A stretch of 38,779 nt of DNA from Pseudomonadota bacterium (GCA_018819925.1 JAHJPG010000053.1:1-38779), one strand, 5' to 3'. Counted from the first letter of the stretch, positions 8,354 to 16,249 are shown. The notes: generated by a model not told the origin, from the letters alone. A program made the numbers and translations.

Positions 8354-9586
8354 TCAGATTCCCGGTTCGGCGGGGCGCTGGGGCGGGGCGTAGCGCAGGA
8401 GCAAAATCAGCCCGGGTATGGCCGCCAGGGTGCAAAAAATGAAAAAGCTGGGCCAACCCATAACTTGGGCCATCCAGCCGGTGGGGGCGCTGGCCAAGAC
8501 CCGGGGTATGCCGATGAGGCTGGAGAGCAGGGCGTATTGGGTGGCGGTGAAGCGCCGGTCGGTGAGGCTGGCCATGAAGGCCAAAAAGGCGGCGGTGCCC
8601 ATGCCCGAGGTGAGGTTTTCAAAGGCGATGACCGCGGCCAGGCCCCCGATGTGGTGGCCCAGGTAGGCCAGCACCGCGAAGCCGGCGGTGCTCATGGCCT
8701 GCAAGATTCCAAATATCCACAGACAGCGGCGGATGCCCAATTTGAGGATGGTGATGCCCCCCAAGAGGCCGCCGCCCAGGGTGGCCCAGAAACCGAACAG
8801 CTTTACCACCGCCCCTATCTCGGTCTTGCTGAAACCGATGTCCAGGTAGAAGGGGATGGCCATGGTGGAGGCCATGGAGTCGCCGATTTTGTAAAGCAAG
8901 ACGAAGGCCAGCAGGCCCAAGGCCCCGGAGCGCTGGAAATATTCCACAAAGGGCTCCACCACCGCTTCCTTCAGGCTGCGGGGAGCGCCCCTGGGATTGG
9001 GCGGCTCGCGGCATAGCAGGGTGGTGAGCACACCCACCAACATGCACGCGGCCATGATCGCGTATACCAGGGCGAAGCTGATGTGATCGGCCAGGATCAT
9101 GCCGCCGCCGCTGGCCAAGAGCATGCCCACCCGGTAGCCGTTGACGTACAGCGACGATCCCAGCCCCAGTTGTTCGTCGCTCAGGTCTTCCCGGCGGTAG
9201 GCGTCCACCACGATGTCTTGGCTGGCGCTAAAAAAGGCGACCAGTAGGGCCATGAAGGCCACCAGGGTGGGCTGCTGGGCCGGCTGGGTGAAGCCCAACC
9301 CCACGATGGCTCCAATCAGGCAGAGTTGGGCCACCAGAAGCCATCCCCGCCGCCGTCCCAAAAAGGGCAGGGTGTAGCGGTCCAGCAAGGGGGCCCACAA
9401 GAACTTGAGAGTGTAGGGCAGGCCCACCAGGGCCATGAGCCCGATGGTGGCCAAATCCACCCCCTGCTCGCGCATCCAGGCCTGCAATAGGCTGATGGTG
9501 AGTAAAAGGGGAAGCCCGCAGGAGAAGCCCATCAACAGGGCCACCAACATGCGGGTGTTGAATATCTGGAGGACTAAACTGGTCAT
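8354..9586 (-). CDS. ampG: AmpG-type muropeptide transporter (MFS)
   Basis: Twelve-helix major-facilitator permease that brings GlcNAc-anhydro-muropeptides from the periplasm back into the cytoplasm for cell-wall recycling. With the ATG at 9586 the product is 410 aa and opens MTSLVLQIFNTRMLVALLMG, with the FSCGLPLLL stretch typical of AmpG. Other family signs are GLPYTLKFLWAPLLDRY, GRRRGWLL, SASQDIVVDAYRRE, YVNGYRVGML and LASAPTGWMAQ. An upstream in-frame ATG at 9619 would add 11 residues that the family lacks. It is tandem with greA, 85 bases downstream. The substrate is inferred from family resemblance. Confidence 0.88.
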   Translation of the reverse strand: MTSLVLQIFNTRMLVALLMGFSCGLPLLLTISLLQAWMREQGVDLATIGLMALVGLPYTLKFLWAPLLDRYTLPFLGRRRGWLLVAQLCLIGAIVGLGFTQPAQQPTLVAFMALLVAFFSASQDIVVDAYRREDLSDEQLGLGSSLYVNGYRVGMLLASGGGMILADHISFALVYAIMAACMLVGVLTTLLCREPPNPRGAPRSLKEAVVEPFVEYFQRSGALGLLAFVLLYKIGDSMASTMAIPFYLDIGFSKTEIGAVVKLFGFWATLGGGLLGGITILKLGIRRCLWIFGILQAMSTAGFAVLAYLGHHIGGLAAVIAFENLTSGMGTAAFLAFMASLTDRRFTATQYALLSSLIGIPRVLASAPTGWMAQVMGWPSFFIFCTLAAIPGLILLLRYAPPQRPAEPGI

Positions 9587-9620
9587 GCCGCTTCCCCCCC
9601 GGACAGGGGGAAGCGGCATG
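9584..9620 (-). repeat. perfect 15-bp inverted repeat over the ampG start codon
   Basis: Arms 9584-9598 and 9606-9620 are exact reverse complements around a 7-base centre. In the transcript the stem would hold both the likely ampG AUG (9584-9586) and the GGGGGAA that could act as its Shine-Dalgarno. An upstream in-frame AUG is at the other end of the same hairpin. There is no T-run, so it is not a terminator. Translational control is the likeliest role; it is inferred. Confidence 0.7.
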
Positions 9621-9671
9621 ATTGATGCGATGATGTGGAGGCAAGAGGCGCGATGAGGCGAAGCGAGCCCA

Positions 9672-10139
9672 TCAACCCACGCTGACCACCTCTAAAATCC
9701 GAATGCCGCCTGGGGTTTGCACCTTGACCTCGTCGCCTTCCTCCTTGCCCAGCAGGGCCTGGCCGATGGGCGAGGTCATGGAGATGCGGCCGCAGTTGGC
9801 GTCGCTTTCCGCGGCGCCGACTATCTGGTAGGAATGTTCCACGTCGCTGTCCACGTCGTACACCGTGGCCCGGCAGCCGAACACCACCCGGCCGCTGGGT
9901 TCGGGCAGGGGGTCCACCACCTCGGAGGTGACCAAGAGGTTTTCCAACTCGGATATCTTGGACATTATAATTGAGTTGCGTTCCTTGGCTGCGTGGTATT
10001 CGGCGTTTTCACTCAAATCGCCGTGGGCCCGCGCCTCCTCGATGGCCTTGACGTTGGCCGGAAGCTCAACCCTGCGCATGTGAACTAATTGATCTTGCAG
10101 GTTCTCGTAGCCCTGTCGGCTTATAAGGGAGCGCGACAC
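9672..10139 (-). CDS. greA: transcription elongation factor GreA
   Basis: Rescues backtracked RNA polymerase by stimulating cleavage of the nascent transcript in the secondary channel. The 155-aa product has the coiled-coil N-terminal half with the acidic tip motif ARAHGDLSENAEYHAAKE at about residues 38-55 (Asp and Glu of the catalytic loop) and the C-terminal FKBP-like domain with SPIGQALLGKEEGDEV. The start is GTG with a good AAGGAG seven bases upstream. It is transcribed from the promoter at 10222-10250, probably together with ampG. Confidence 0.97.
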   Translation of the reverse strand: MSRSLISRQGYENLQDQLVHMRRVELPANVKAIEEARAHGDLSENAEYHAAKERNSIIMSKISELENLLVTSEVVDPLPEPSGRVVFGCRATVYDVDSDVEHSYQIVGAAESDANCGRISMTSPIGQALLGKEEGDEVKVQTPGGIRILEVVSVG

Positions 10140-10221
10140 CTTGTCTCCTTGGTTCCGGCCGCCGGCGGGCGGCGAAAAATTAAATCAACGGCGCGGACCG
10201 CGGGCCCGCGCCATTGCCCAA

Positions 10222-10250
10222 AGTATAACACCAAGGGCCATGGGGCTCAA
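10222..10250 (-). promoter_or_regulatory. sigma70 promoter for greA
   Basis: On the minus strand TTGAGC (10245-10250), a 17-base spacer and TATACT (10222-10227) stand about 80 bases before the greA start. It is back to back with the plus-strand promoter at 10279-10307, making this a divergent control region. Confidence 0.72.
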
Positions 10251-10278
10251 TGCCTCTTCACTTAAGAGTTTGGGCACC

Positions 10279-10307
10279 TTGTTAAGGTTACGGGGCAGTG
10301 TTATACT
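10279..10307 (+). promoter_or_regulatory. sigma70 promoter for the DUF177-rpmF-plsX operon
   Basis: TTGTTA (10279-10284), a 17-base spacer and TATACT (10302-10307). The transcript would begin near 10314 and carry a leader of about 120 bases before the DUF177 start, with the hairpins described at 10322-10395. Confidence 0.75.
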
Positions 10308-10321
10308 ACGAACCCGTTAAA

Positions 10322-10408
10322 GGGGTTGGGCGGAAGTGGGAACCCCCTGAAAGCCCTTGAGCATTTTGCCCCGGCTGAGGCTTGACAGCCGGGGCGGTTT
10401 GCTATAGT
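10322..10408 (+). promoter_or_regulatory. structured leader upstream of DUF177-rpmF, with a possible second promoter
   Basis: Two hairpins can form: GGGGTT/AACCCC (10322-10327 with 10341-10346), and a perfect 9-bp stem (10368-10376 with 10387-10395) around a 10-base loop. The second hairpin is followed by GGTTTGC rather than a U-run. A TTGACA (10382-10387) lies in its loop and right arm, with TATAGT (10403-10408) 15 bases further on, a short spacer for a sigma70 promoter. It could be an attenuator-like leader, a second promoter, or both. Confidence 0.45.
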
Positions 10409-10434
10409 CAACATCAGGCCCAAGGTGTTTGGCC

Positions 10435-10950
10435 ATGAAGGTCGCGGTAAACGACATACCCCCGGAAGGAATGACGCTTTCCTTCAGCGATGCGGTGGCC
10501 GGCCCCCAGGATTTGGGTCCCCAGGTCGAGGCGGTGGTGCGGGCTCCTTGGGCCGAGCTGAGACTGGAGCGCGTGGGCGAGTTAGTCACGGCCGAGGGCG
10601 AGTACGCGGCGGAGTTGGTCTTGACCTGCAGCCGCTGCTTGGGTCCCTTGCCCCTGAGTTTGCGCGGGGAGTTGGAATGGGCCTTTCGCCCCCTGGGCCA
10701 GGAGGACCGCGACGAGGTGCAATTGGCTGGGGATGACGCGGACCTGTCTTTTTATGAAGATGGTGAAGTGGACCTGGCCCAGGCTCTCAGAGACGAACTG
10801 GGCCTGGCCCTGCCCATGGCCCCTCTGTGCAGTCAGGACTGCCCGGGCCTCTGCCCGGTATGCGGCAAGCTGGTAAAGCCGGGTGAATCCTGCTGCCGGC
10901 GAGACGATACAGACCCCCGCTGGGCCAAGCTGGCCCGGCTGAAAAAATAG
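10435..10950 (+). CDS. YceD/DUF177 family protein
   Basis: DUF177 proteins are encoded next to rpmF in most bacteria and are linked to 23S rRNA accumulation or large-subunit assembly; the exact activity is unclear. The 171-aa product has the family Cys pattern LTCSRCLGPL near residue 65 and a C-terminal cluster CSQDCPGLCPVCGKL and CCRRDD, probably a zinc-binding knuckle, ending DPRWAKLARLKK. The ATG at 10435 was chosen over a TTG six bases upstream because AAGGTG (10422-10427) is well placed. First gene of the operon, 47 bases before rpmF. Confidence 0.92.
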   Translation: MKVAVNDIPPEGMTLSFSDAVAGPQDLGPQVEAVVRAPWAELRLERVGELVTAEGEYAAELVLTCSRCLGPLPLSLRGELEWAFRPLGQEDRDEVQLAGDDADLSFYEDGEVDLAQALRDELGLALPMAPLCSQDCPGLCPVCGKLVKPGESCCRRDDTDPRWAKLARLKK

Positions 10951-10997
10951 CACCGGCAACCCCGCGGCCCTTGGCCGCTCTTGTGGAGATTTAGAAA

Positions 10998-11177
10998 ATG
11001 GCTGTTCCTAAAAGACGTCATTCCACCACCCGGCGCAACAAACGCCGCTCCCACGACAGCATCACCTTGCCCAACCCAACGGCCTGCCCCCAGTGCGGCG
11101 AGGCCAAGATGCCTCACCGGGTATGCCCCTCCTGCGGCACCTACAAGGGCCGCCAGGCCCTCAAGGCCGAGGAGTAG
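10998..11177 (+). CDS. rpmF: 50S ribosomal protein L32
   Basis: Small zinc-ribbon protein of the large subunit. The 59-aa product begins MAVPKRRHSTTRRNKRRSHD and has two CxxC pairs (CPQCGE near residue 30 and CPSCGT near residue 44), then YKGRQALKAEE. It therefore belongs to the zinc-binding (C+) form of L32. GGAGAT lies upstream of the ATG. The DUF177-rpmF-plsX order is highly conserved. The gene is short and easily missed by length filters. Confidence 0.97.
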   Translation: MAVPKRRHSTTRRNKRRSHDSITLPNPTACPQCGEAKMPHRVCPSCGTYKGRQALKAEE

Positions 11178-11189
11178 GCAAGCAACTCC

Positions 11190-12218
11190 ATGCGCATAGC
11201 CCTGGACGGCATGGGAGGCGATAAGGCCCCCGAGGCGGTGGTCAAGGGAGCCCTGCGGGCCCTGGCCGAGACGCCGCCCGATGTGGAGATAATCCTGGTG
11301 GGCCAGCCCCAGGTCCTGGAGCCTCTGTTGGCGGCGGAGGGGGCTTCCTCGCCCCGCCTGAGACTCCATCCGGCCTCCCAGGTGGTGGCCATGGACGAGT
11401 CTCCCAGCATCGCCCTGCGGCGCATACCCGACTCCAGCATCAGGGTGTGCTACGACCTGCACAAGGCGGGCGAGGCCGACGCGGTGGTGAGCGCGGGCAA
11501 CTCCGGGGCCACCATGGCCCTGGGCACGGTGATCATGGGCCGCCTGGCCGAGGTGGACCGCCCGGGGCTGGCCTCGGCCTTCCCGGCCCTAAGGGGCCCC
11601 ACATTGCTCATCGATGTGGGCGCCAACGTGGACTGCACCGCCCTGATGCTCTTGCAGTTCGGCTACATGGGGTCCGTGTACGCCGAAAGGGTGATGGGGC
11701 TCACCAACCCCAAGGTGGGGCTGCTGTCCATCGGCGAGGAGCCGGGCAAGGGCAACACCGCGGTCAAACAGGCGGCCGAGCACCTCAAAAGCAGCGGGCT
11801 GAACTTCATCGGCAACGTGGAAGGGCGCGATATGTTCGTGGGCGAGACCCAGGTCATCGTCTGCGACGGATTCGTGGGCAACGTCTGCATCAAGCTGGTG
11901 GAGGGTTTCGCCGACACGTTCGAGTATTTCTTCCGGGAATACATGGCCCACAGCATCAAGGCCCGCCTGGGCGGCCTGTTGCTCAGGGATCAATTCCGCG
12001 ACGTGGCCAGCCGGCTGGACTATGCCAACTATGGAGGCGCGCCCCTGCTGGGTATCAACGGGGTGGGCCTCATCGCCCATGGCGCCTCCTCGCCCAAGGC
12101 CATCGCCACGGCGGTCAAGATGGCGGCCAACGCGGTGCGCGCCGAAGTGACCCGCCATCTGGCCGAGGGCCTGGAGCAGTACCGCGGACGGCTGCTGGGC
12201 GACAAGGCCCACAACTAG
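11190..12218 (+). CDS. plsX: phosphate acyltransferase PlsX
   Basis: Converts acyl-ACP to acyl-phosphate, the donor for PlsY in phospholipid synthesis, at the inner face of the membrane. The 342-aa product starts MRIALDGMGGDKAPEAVVKG and contains SIALRR, VSAGNSGATMALG, LIDVGANVDCTALMLLQF, LLSIGEEPGKGN, FIGNVEGRD and VCDGFVGNV, all PlsX signatures. The length is normal. It begins 12 bases after rpmF. The commonest neighbour in other bacteria, fabH, is absent here; an acyl-CoA dehydrogenase gene follows instead. Confidence 0.97.
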   Translation: MRIALDGMGGDKAPEAVVKGALRALAETPPDVEIILVGQPQVLEPLLAAEGASSPRLRLHPASQVVAMDESPSIALRRIPDSSIRVCYDLHKAGEADAVVSAGNSGATMALGTVIMGRLAEVDRPGLASAFPALRGPTLLIDVGANVDCTALMLLQFGYMGSVYAERVMGLTNPKVGLLSIGEEPGKGNTAVKQAAEHLKSSGLNFIGNVEGRDMFVGETQVIVCDGFVGNVCIKLVEGFADTFEYFFREYMAHSIKARLGGLLLRDQFRDVASRLDYANYGGAPLLGINGVGLIAHGASSPKAIATAVKMAANAVRAEVTRHLAEGLEQYRGRLLGDKAHN

Positions 12219-12266
12219 GCAGGCACCTCCGCCGCCGAGCCGCAGAACCAGGGGAGTAAATAGCAG

Positions 12267-13424
12267 ATGGATTACTTCTTCACCGAAGAGCAGGAGATGA
12301 TCCGGGATCTCTGCCGGCAGATCGCCGAAGAGCGTATCAAGCCGGTCAGGGCCGAACTGGACGAGAAGGAACAGTTCCCCCACGAGATCATCAAAGCCCT
12401 GGCCCAGGCCGACCTGTTCCAGATTATCATCCCCGAAGAGTACGGCGGATTGGGCGGCGGCTGCCTGGAAAACTGCATCGCGGTGGAAGAGCTTTCCAAG
12501 GCCTGCTGCGGCGTGTCCACCAGCTACGCCGCCTCCTTCCTGGGGGCCTATCCCATTCTTTTGTTCGGCAGCGAAGCGCAGAAGGAAAAATACCTGCCCC
12601 TCATCGGCAGCGGCGAGCAGCTTTGCGCCTTCGCTCTCACCGAGTCGGCATCGGGCTCGGACGCGGGCAGCATCGCCACCGAGGCCAAGAAGGACGGCGA
12701 CTCCTACGTGCTCAACGGCTCCAAGCAGTGGATCACCAACGGCGGCGAGGCCGGGGTGTATACGGTGATCGCCATCACCGACCGCAGCAAGGGGGCTCGG
12801 GGAGCCACCGCCTTTATAGTGGAGGCCGGCGACCCGGGCTTCAGCGTGGGCAAGAAGGAGATCAAGCTTGGCATCCGGGCCAGCGCCACCGCCGAGTTGA
12901 TCTTCAAGGACTGCCGCATCCCGGCGGACCGGGTGCTGGGCAAGCAGGGCCTGGGCTTCGTGGTGGCCATGCGCACCCTGGACAAGTCCCGCCCCGGGGT
13001 GGGCGCCCAGGCGGTCGGCCTGGCCCAGGGAGCCCTGGACGAGGCGGCGGCCTTCGCCCGGGTGCGCAAGCAGTTCGGCAAGCCCATCATCACCTTCCAG
13101 GCCGTGGCCCACATGCTGGCCGACATGGCCATCGAGACCGAGGCGGCCCGGGCCCTGGTATACGCCACCGCCCGCTACATCGACAGCGGGGCCAAGGATT
13201 TCTCCAAGGTCAGCGCCATTGCCAAGGTTTTCCCCACGGACATGGCCATGCGCACCGCCACCAACGCGGTGCAGGTCCTGGGCGGCCATGGCTACATGCG
13301 CGACTATCCCGTGGAGAAGATGATGCGCGACGCCAAGATCCTCCAGATATACGAGGGCACCAACCAGATTCAACGCAACGTCATCGGCCAGGAGCTCAAC
13401 AAGGAGTACGGGCGCGGTAAGTAG
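12267..13424 (+). CDS. acyl-CoA dehydrogenase
   Basis: FAD enzyme of the acyl-CoA dehydrogenase superfamily that oxidises acyl-CoA to 2-enoyl-CoA and passes electrons to Etf; with a suitable Etf it can run as an enoyl-CoA reductase. The 385-aa product has the N-terminal helical domain (FFTEEQEMIRDLCRQIAEE), the beta domain with FALTESASGSDAGS and VLNGSKQWITNGG, and the C-terminal domain with FGKPIITFQAVAHMLADMA, QVLGGHGYMRDYPVEKMMRDAK and catalytic Glu 363 in YEGTNQIQR. It lies directly before etfB and etfA, inside a fatty-acid synthesis cluster. Chain-length preference cannot be read from sequence. Confidence 0.93.
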   Translation: MDYFFTEEQEMIRDLCRQIAEERIKPVRAELDEKEQFPHEIIKALAQADLFQIIIPEEYGGLGGGCLENCIAVEELSKACCGVSTSYAASFLGAYPILLFGSEAQKEKYLPLIGSGEQLCAFALTESASGSDAGSIATEAKKDGDSYVLNGSKQWITNGGEAGVYTVIAITDRSKGARGATAFIVEAGDPGFSVGKKEIKLGIRASATAELIFKDCRIPADRVLGKQGLGFVVAMRTLDKSRPGVGAQAVGLAQGALDEAAAFARVRKQFGKPIITFQAVAHMLADMAIETEAARALVYATARYIDSGAKDFSKVSAIAKVFPTDMAMRTATNAVQVLGGHGYMRDYPVEKMMRDAKILQIYEGTNQIQRNVIGQELNKEYGRGK

Positions 13425-13445
13425 GCACAACCGGGAGCGCGGCTG

Positions 13446-14243
13446 ATGAAAATAGCGGTTTGCATCAAACAGGTTCCAGATACGGCCAACGTAAAACTGG
13501 ACCCGGAAACCCACACCCTCAAGCGCGAGGGGGTGGAGAGCATCGTCAATCCCTTTGACCTTTTCGCACTAGAGGCGGCCCTGCGCATCAGGGAACAGGC
13601 CGGCGGGGAGATCGTGGCCATCACCATGGGCCCCCCCCAGGCCGAGGCGGTCATCAAGGAAGCCATCGGCTACGGCGTGGACGAGGGCCTGCTGCTGAGT
13701 GACCGGGCCTTTGCCGGGGCCGACACCTGGGCCACCACCGCCGCCCTGGCCAAGGCCATCGAGGGGCTGGGCGGGGTGGATTTGGTGGTGTGCGGCAAGC
13801 AGGCGGTAGACGGCGACACGGCCCAGGTCGGGCCGGGCATCGCCCAGCGCCTGGGCCTGCCCCACGTGGCCTTTGTGAAGGGCTTCCGCGAGATCGAGAA
13901 CCGGCGCCTGGTGGTGGAGCGCCAGATGGACGACGGTTTCGACGTGGTGGAGATGCCCCTGCCCGGGCTCATCACCGTGGTGCGCGAGGTGGGCGAGCCC
14001 AGGCCGCCTTCGCTCAAGGGCAAGATGAGGGCCAAGAAATACGCTATACCCATGAAAGACGCGGCCCAGTTGGGCCTGGAGGCGGGCCAGGTGGGACTGG
14101 CCGGCAGCTTCACCCAGGTGGTCAAGGTCTTCGCCCCCAGCCACGGCGGGGAGCGTCATCGCCTGGAGGGGCCGCCGGAGCAGACCGGGGCCCAGGTAAT
14201 AGACGCCCTGGTGGACAACCAGGTAATCATGCTGGGGAGCTAG
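13446..14243 (+). CDS. etfB: electron transfer flavoprotein, beta subunit
   Basis: Small Etf subunit that partners acyl-CoA dehydrogenase. The 265-aa product starts MKIAVCIKQVPDT and has IVNPFDLFALEAALRI near residues 33-48 and VDGDTAQVGPGIAQRLGLP near 121-139, in place of the NQTG-type motif of the mitochondrial-like AMP-binding group. As I recall the family, the DGDTAQVGP form goes with the group that carries a second FAD and includes bifurcating Etfs. The ATG has GGGAG upstream. It is four bases before etfA, so the two are co-translated. Confidence 0.94.
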   Translation: MKIAVCIKQVPDTANVKLDPETHTLKREGVESIVNPFDLFALEAALRIREQAGGEIVAITMGPPQAEAVIKEAIGYGVDEGLLLSDRAFAGADTWATTAALAKAIEGLGGVDLVVCGKQAVDGDTAQVGPGIAQRLGLPHVAFVKGFREIENRRLVVERQMDDGFDVVEMPLPGLITVVREVGEPRPPSLKGKMRAKKYAIPMKDAAQLGLEAGQVGLAGSFTQVVKVFAPSHGGERHRLEGPPEQTGAQVIDALVDNQVIMLGS

Positions 14244-14247
14244 GCCC

Positions 14248-15444
14248 ATGGGCGTGATCATCGACAAAGAACTTTGCACCGGCTGCGGCCAATGCCTGGA
14301 TTCCTGCCCCTTCGAGGCTTTGGAGCTTGAAGGGGATTTCGCCCAGGTCAACGACTCCTGCACCTTGTGCGGGGCCTGCGCCGAAGCCTGCCCCGAGGAG
14401 GCCATCACCGTACCCGAGGTGGAGCGCGCCCAGGACGGCCGCGCGGCCCAGGCCAAGGGGGTGTGGGTCTTCGCCGAACAGCGCGGCGGACAAATGCCCG
14501 AAGTGGTGGCCGAGTTGTTGGGCCAAGGTCGCCGCCTGGCCCGGGAACTTGACGTGGAGGTGGGGGCCGTGCTCCTGGGCCATGGCCTGGACGGCATGGC
14601 CGGCGAGTTGTTCGCCCTGGGGGCGGACGTAGTCTACCTGGCCGACGACCCCCGTCTGGCCGAATTCAACGATGACATTTACTGCACCGTGCTGGCCAGG
14701 CTCATCGCCGAACACCGGCCCGAGGTGTTCCTGGCCGGAGCCACCTCCCTGGGGCGCTCCCTGATTCCCCGGGTGGCCACCGCGGCGGCCACCGGCCTTA
14801 CCGCCGACTGCACCGGCCTGGCCATCGATCCGGACAAGCGGCTGCTGCTGCAAACCCGGCCGGCCTTTGGCGGCAACATCATGGCCACCATTATCTGCCC
14901 CGACGCCCGGCCCCAGATGGCCACGGTGCGCCCCCGGGTTATGAAGCGCGGCGGGCGCCAGGACGGCCGGCAGGGCCGTCTGGTGGCTGTGAGCCTGACC
15001 CCGGAAGACCGGGCGGCCACCCAGGTGTTGGAGGTGGTCCAGGCCCTGGACGAGCAGGTCAACCTGACCGGCGCCGAGGTGGTGGTCACCGGCGGGCGCG
15101 GCCTGGGCGGCCCCGAGGGCTTTGACCTGGTGCGCCAGTTGGCCACCGCCCTGGGCGGAGTGGTGGGAGCCACCCGTGGAGCGGTGGACTCCGAGTGGAT
15201 CGGCCACGCCCACCAAGTGGGCCAGACCGGCCGCACCGTGGCCCCCAAGCTTTATATAGCCTTGGGAGTGAGCGGGGCGGTGCAGCATCTGGTGGGTATG
15301 CAGGGTTCGGACAACATCGTGGCGGTGAACAACGACCCCAACGCGCCCATATTCGACGTGGCTCATTATGGTATAGTAGGAGACTTATTTGAGGTGGCTC
15401 CAGCCATGCTGAACCGCCTTAAAACGTTGCGCGGCCAGGGCTAG
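14248..15444 (+). CDS. etfA: electron transfer flavoprotein, alpha subunit with N-terminal 2x[4Fe-4S] ferredoxin domain
   Basis: Large Etf subunit. Residues 1-55 form a bacterial-ferredoxin domain with two full CxxCxxCxxxCP motifs (Cys 10, 13, 16, 20 and 38, 41, 44, 48). Then come the Etf N-terminal domain (about 70-240) and the FAD-binding C-terminal domain (VVTGGRGLGG, VDSEWIGHAHQVGQTGRTVAPKLY, GVSGAVQHLVGM, NNDPNAPIFDVAHYGIVGD). At 398 aa it exceeds a plain EtfA by the ferredoxin part. The architecture resembles CarE of the caffeyl-CoA reductase-Etf complex. The extra clusters suggest exchange of electrons with ferredoxin or a membrane oxidoreductase; this is inference. Confidence 0.95.
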   Translation: MGVIIDKELCTGCGQCLDSCPFEALELEGDFAQVNDSCTLCGACAEACPEEAITVPEVERAQDGRAAQAKGVWVFAEQRGGQMPEVVAELLGQGRRLARELDVEVGAVLLGHGLDGMAGELFALGADVVYLADDPRLAEFNDDIYCTVLARLIAEHRPEVFLAGATSLGRSLIPRVATAAATGLTADCTGLAIDPDKRLLLQTRPAFGGNIMATIICPDARPQMATVRPRVMKRGGRQDGRQGRLVAVSLTPEDRAATQVLEVVQALDEQVNLTGAEVVVTGGRGLGGPEGFDLVRQLATALGGVVGATRGAVDSEWIGHAHQVGQTGRTVAPKLYIALGVSGAVQHLVGMQGSDNIVAVNNDPNAPIFDVAHYGIVGDLFEVAPAMLNRLKTLRGQG

Positions 15445-15502
15445 GCCCCGGTTCGGCCAAACCAGCTTGACAGGGGCCCCGGCCCTCGGGAAAGGTGTTA
15501 GG

Positions 15503-16249
15503 GTGGGCGAGCAAAACAAGGTTCATCTGATTACCGGCGGTTCGCGTGGCATAGGCCGGGCTATCTGCCTGGCCTTGGCCTCCGAGGGAGACGTGGTCTA
15601 CTTCAACCACTTCGACCCCGACGAATCGGCGGCTGAAGAAACCATCGGCCTGCTGGGGCAGGCGGGGGTTGCCGCCTTCGGCCAAAAGTTCGACATCAGC
15701 GACCAGGAGCAGGTTAACCTCTGGGTGGGCCAGGCCATGGAGGCCCAGGGCCGGGTGGACAACCTGATCAACAACGCCGGCATTACCATGGACACCTTGT
15801 TGGTGCGCATGAGCGCCGATCAGTTCAACAAGGTCTTGCAGGTGAACCTGGTGGGCGCCTTCTACTGCCTCCAGGCGGCGGCTAAGTTGATGATGAAACA
15901 GCGCGCCGGTTCCATCGTGAGCATTGCCAGCATCGCCGGCCAGATCGGCAACCCGGGCCAGGCCAACTACGCGGCCTCCAAAGCCGGGCTGATCGCCTTG
16001 ACCAAGACCGCGGCCAAGGAGTTGGCTTCCCGGGGCGTGCGGGTAAACGCGGTGGCCCCGGGCTTCATCGAGACGGAGATGACCAAGACCATTCCCGAGA
16101 AGGTCGCCGAGGCCATGAAAGGCATGATCCCCATGGGCAGGCCGGGCCAGCCCGAGGATGTGGCCGATGTGGTGGCTTTCTTGTGTTCGGATGCCGCCCG
16201 CTACCTGACCGGCCAGGTTTTGTCCATCAGCGGCGGGCTGTACATGTAA
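15503..16249 (+). CDS. fabG: 3-oxoacyl-ACP reductase
   Basis: Short-chain dehydrogenase that reduces 3-ketoacyl-ACP with NADPH in fatty-acid elongation. The product is 248 aa from the GTG at 15503, chosen because AAAGGTG lies five bases upstream and the length then fits FabG; an upstream TTG would add 12 unsupported residues. Motifs: TGGSRGIGRAI (cofactor), NNAGIT, SIVSIASIAG (catalytic Ser), YAASKAG (Tyr and Lys) and the end VLSISGGLYM. The neighbours acpP and fabF support the fatty-acid role over a PHB role. Confidence 0.94.
   Translation: MGEQNKVHLITGGSRGIGRAICLALASEGDVVYFNHFDPDESAAEETIGLLGQAGVAAFGQKFDISDQEQVNLWVGQAMEAQGRVDNLINNAGITMDTLLVRMSADQFNKVLQVNLVGAFYCLQAAAKLMMKQRAGSIVSIASIAGQIGNPGQANYAASKAGLIALTKTAAKELASRGVRVNAVAPGFIETEMTKTIPEKVAEAMKGMIPMGRPGQPEDVADVVAFLCSDAARYLTGQVLSISGGLYM

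Noticed and set aside
11589..13514. A 641-codon open frame on the minus strand across plsX, acd and the etfB start
   Set aside because: It is antisense to three clearly recognisable genes. It is His/Gly/Val/Leu-rich with no family signature, as expected for a shadow frame in GC-rich DNA with strong third-position bias.
14227..15366. A 379-codon open frame on the minus strand opposite etfA
   Set aside because: Shadow of etfA. The His-rich translation is what the reverse of GC-rich Etf coding sequence gives.
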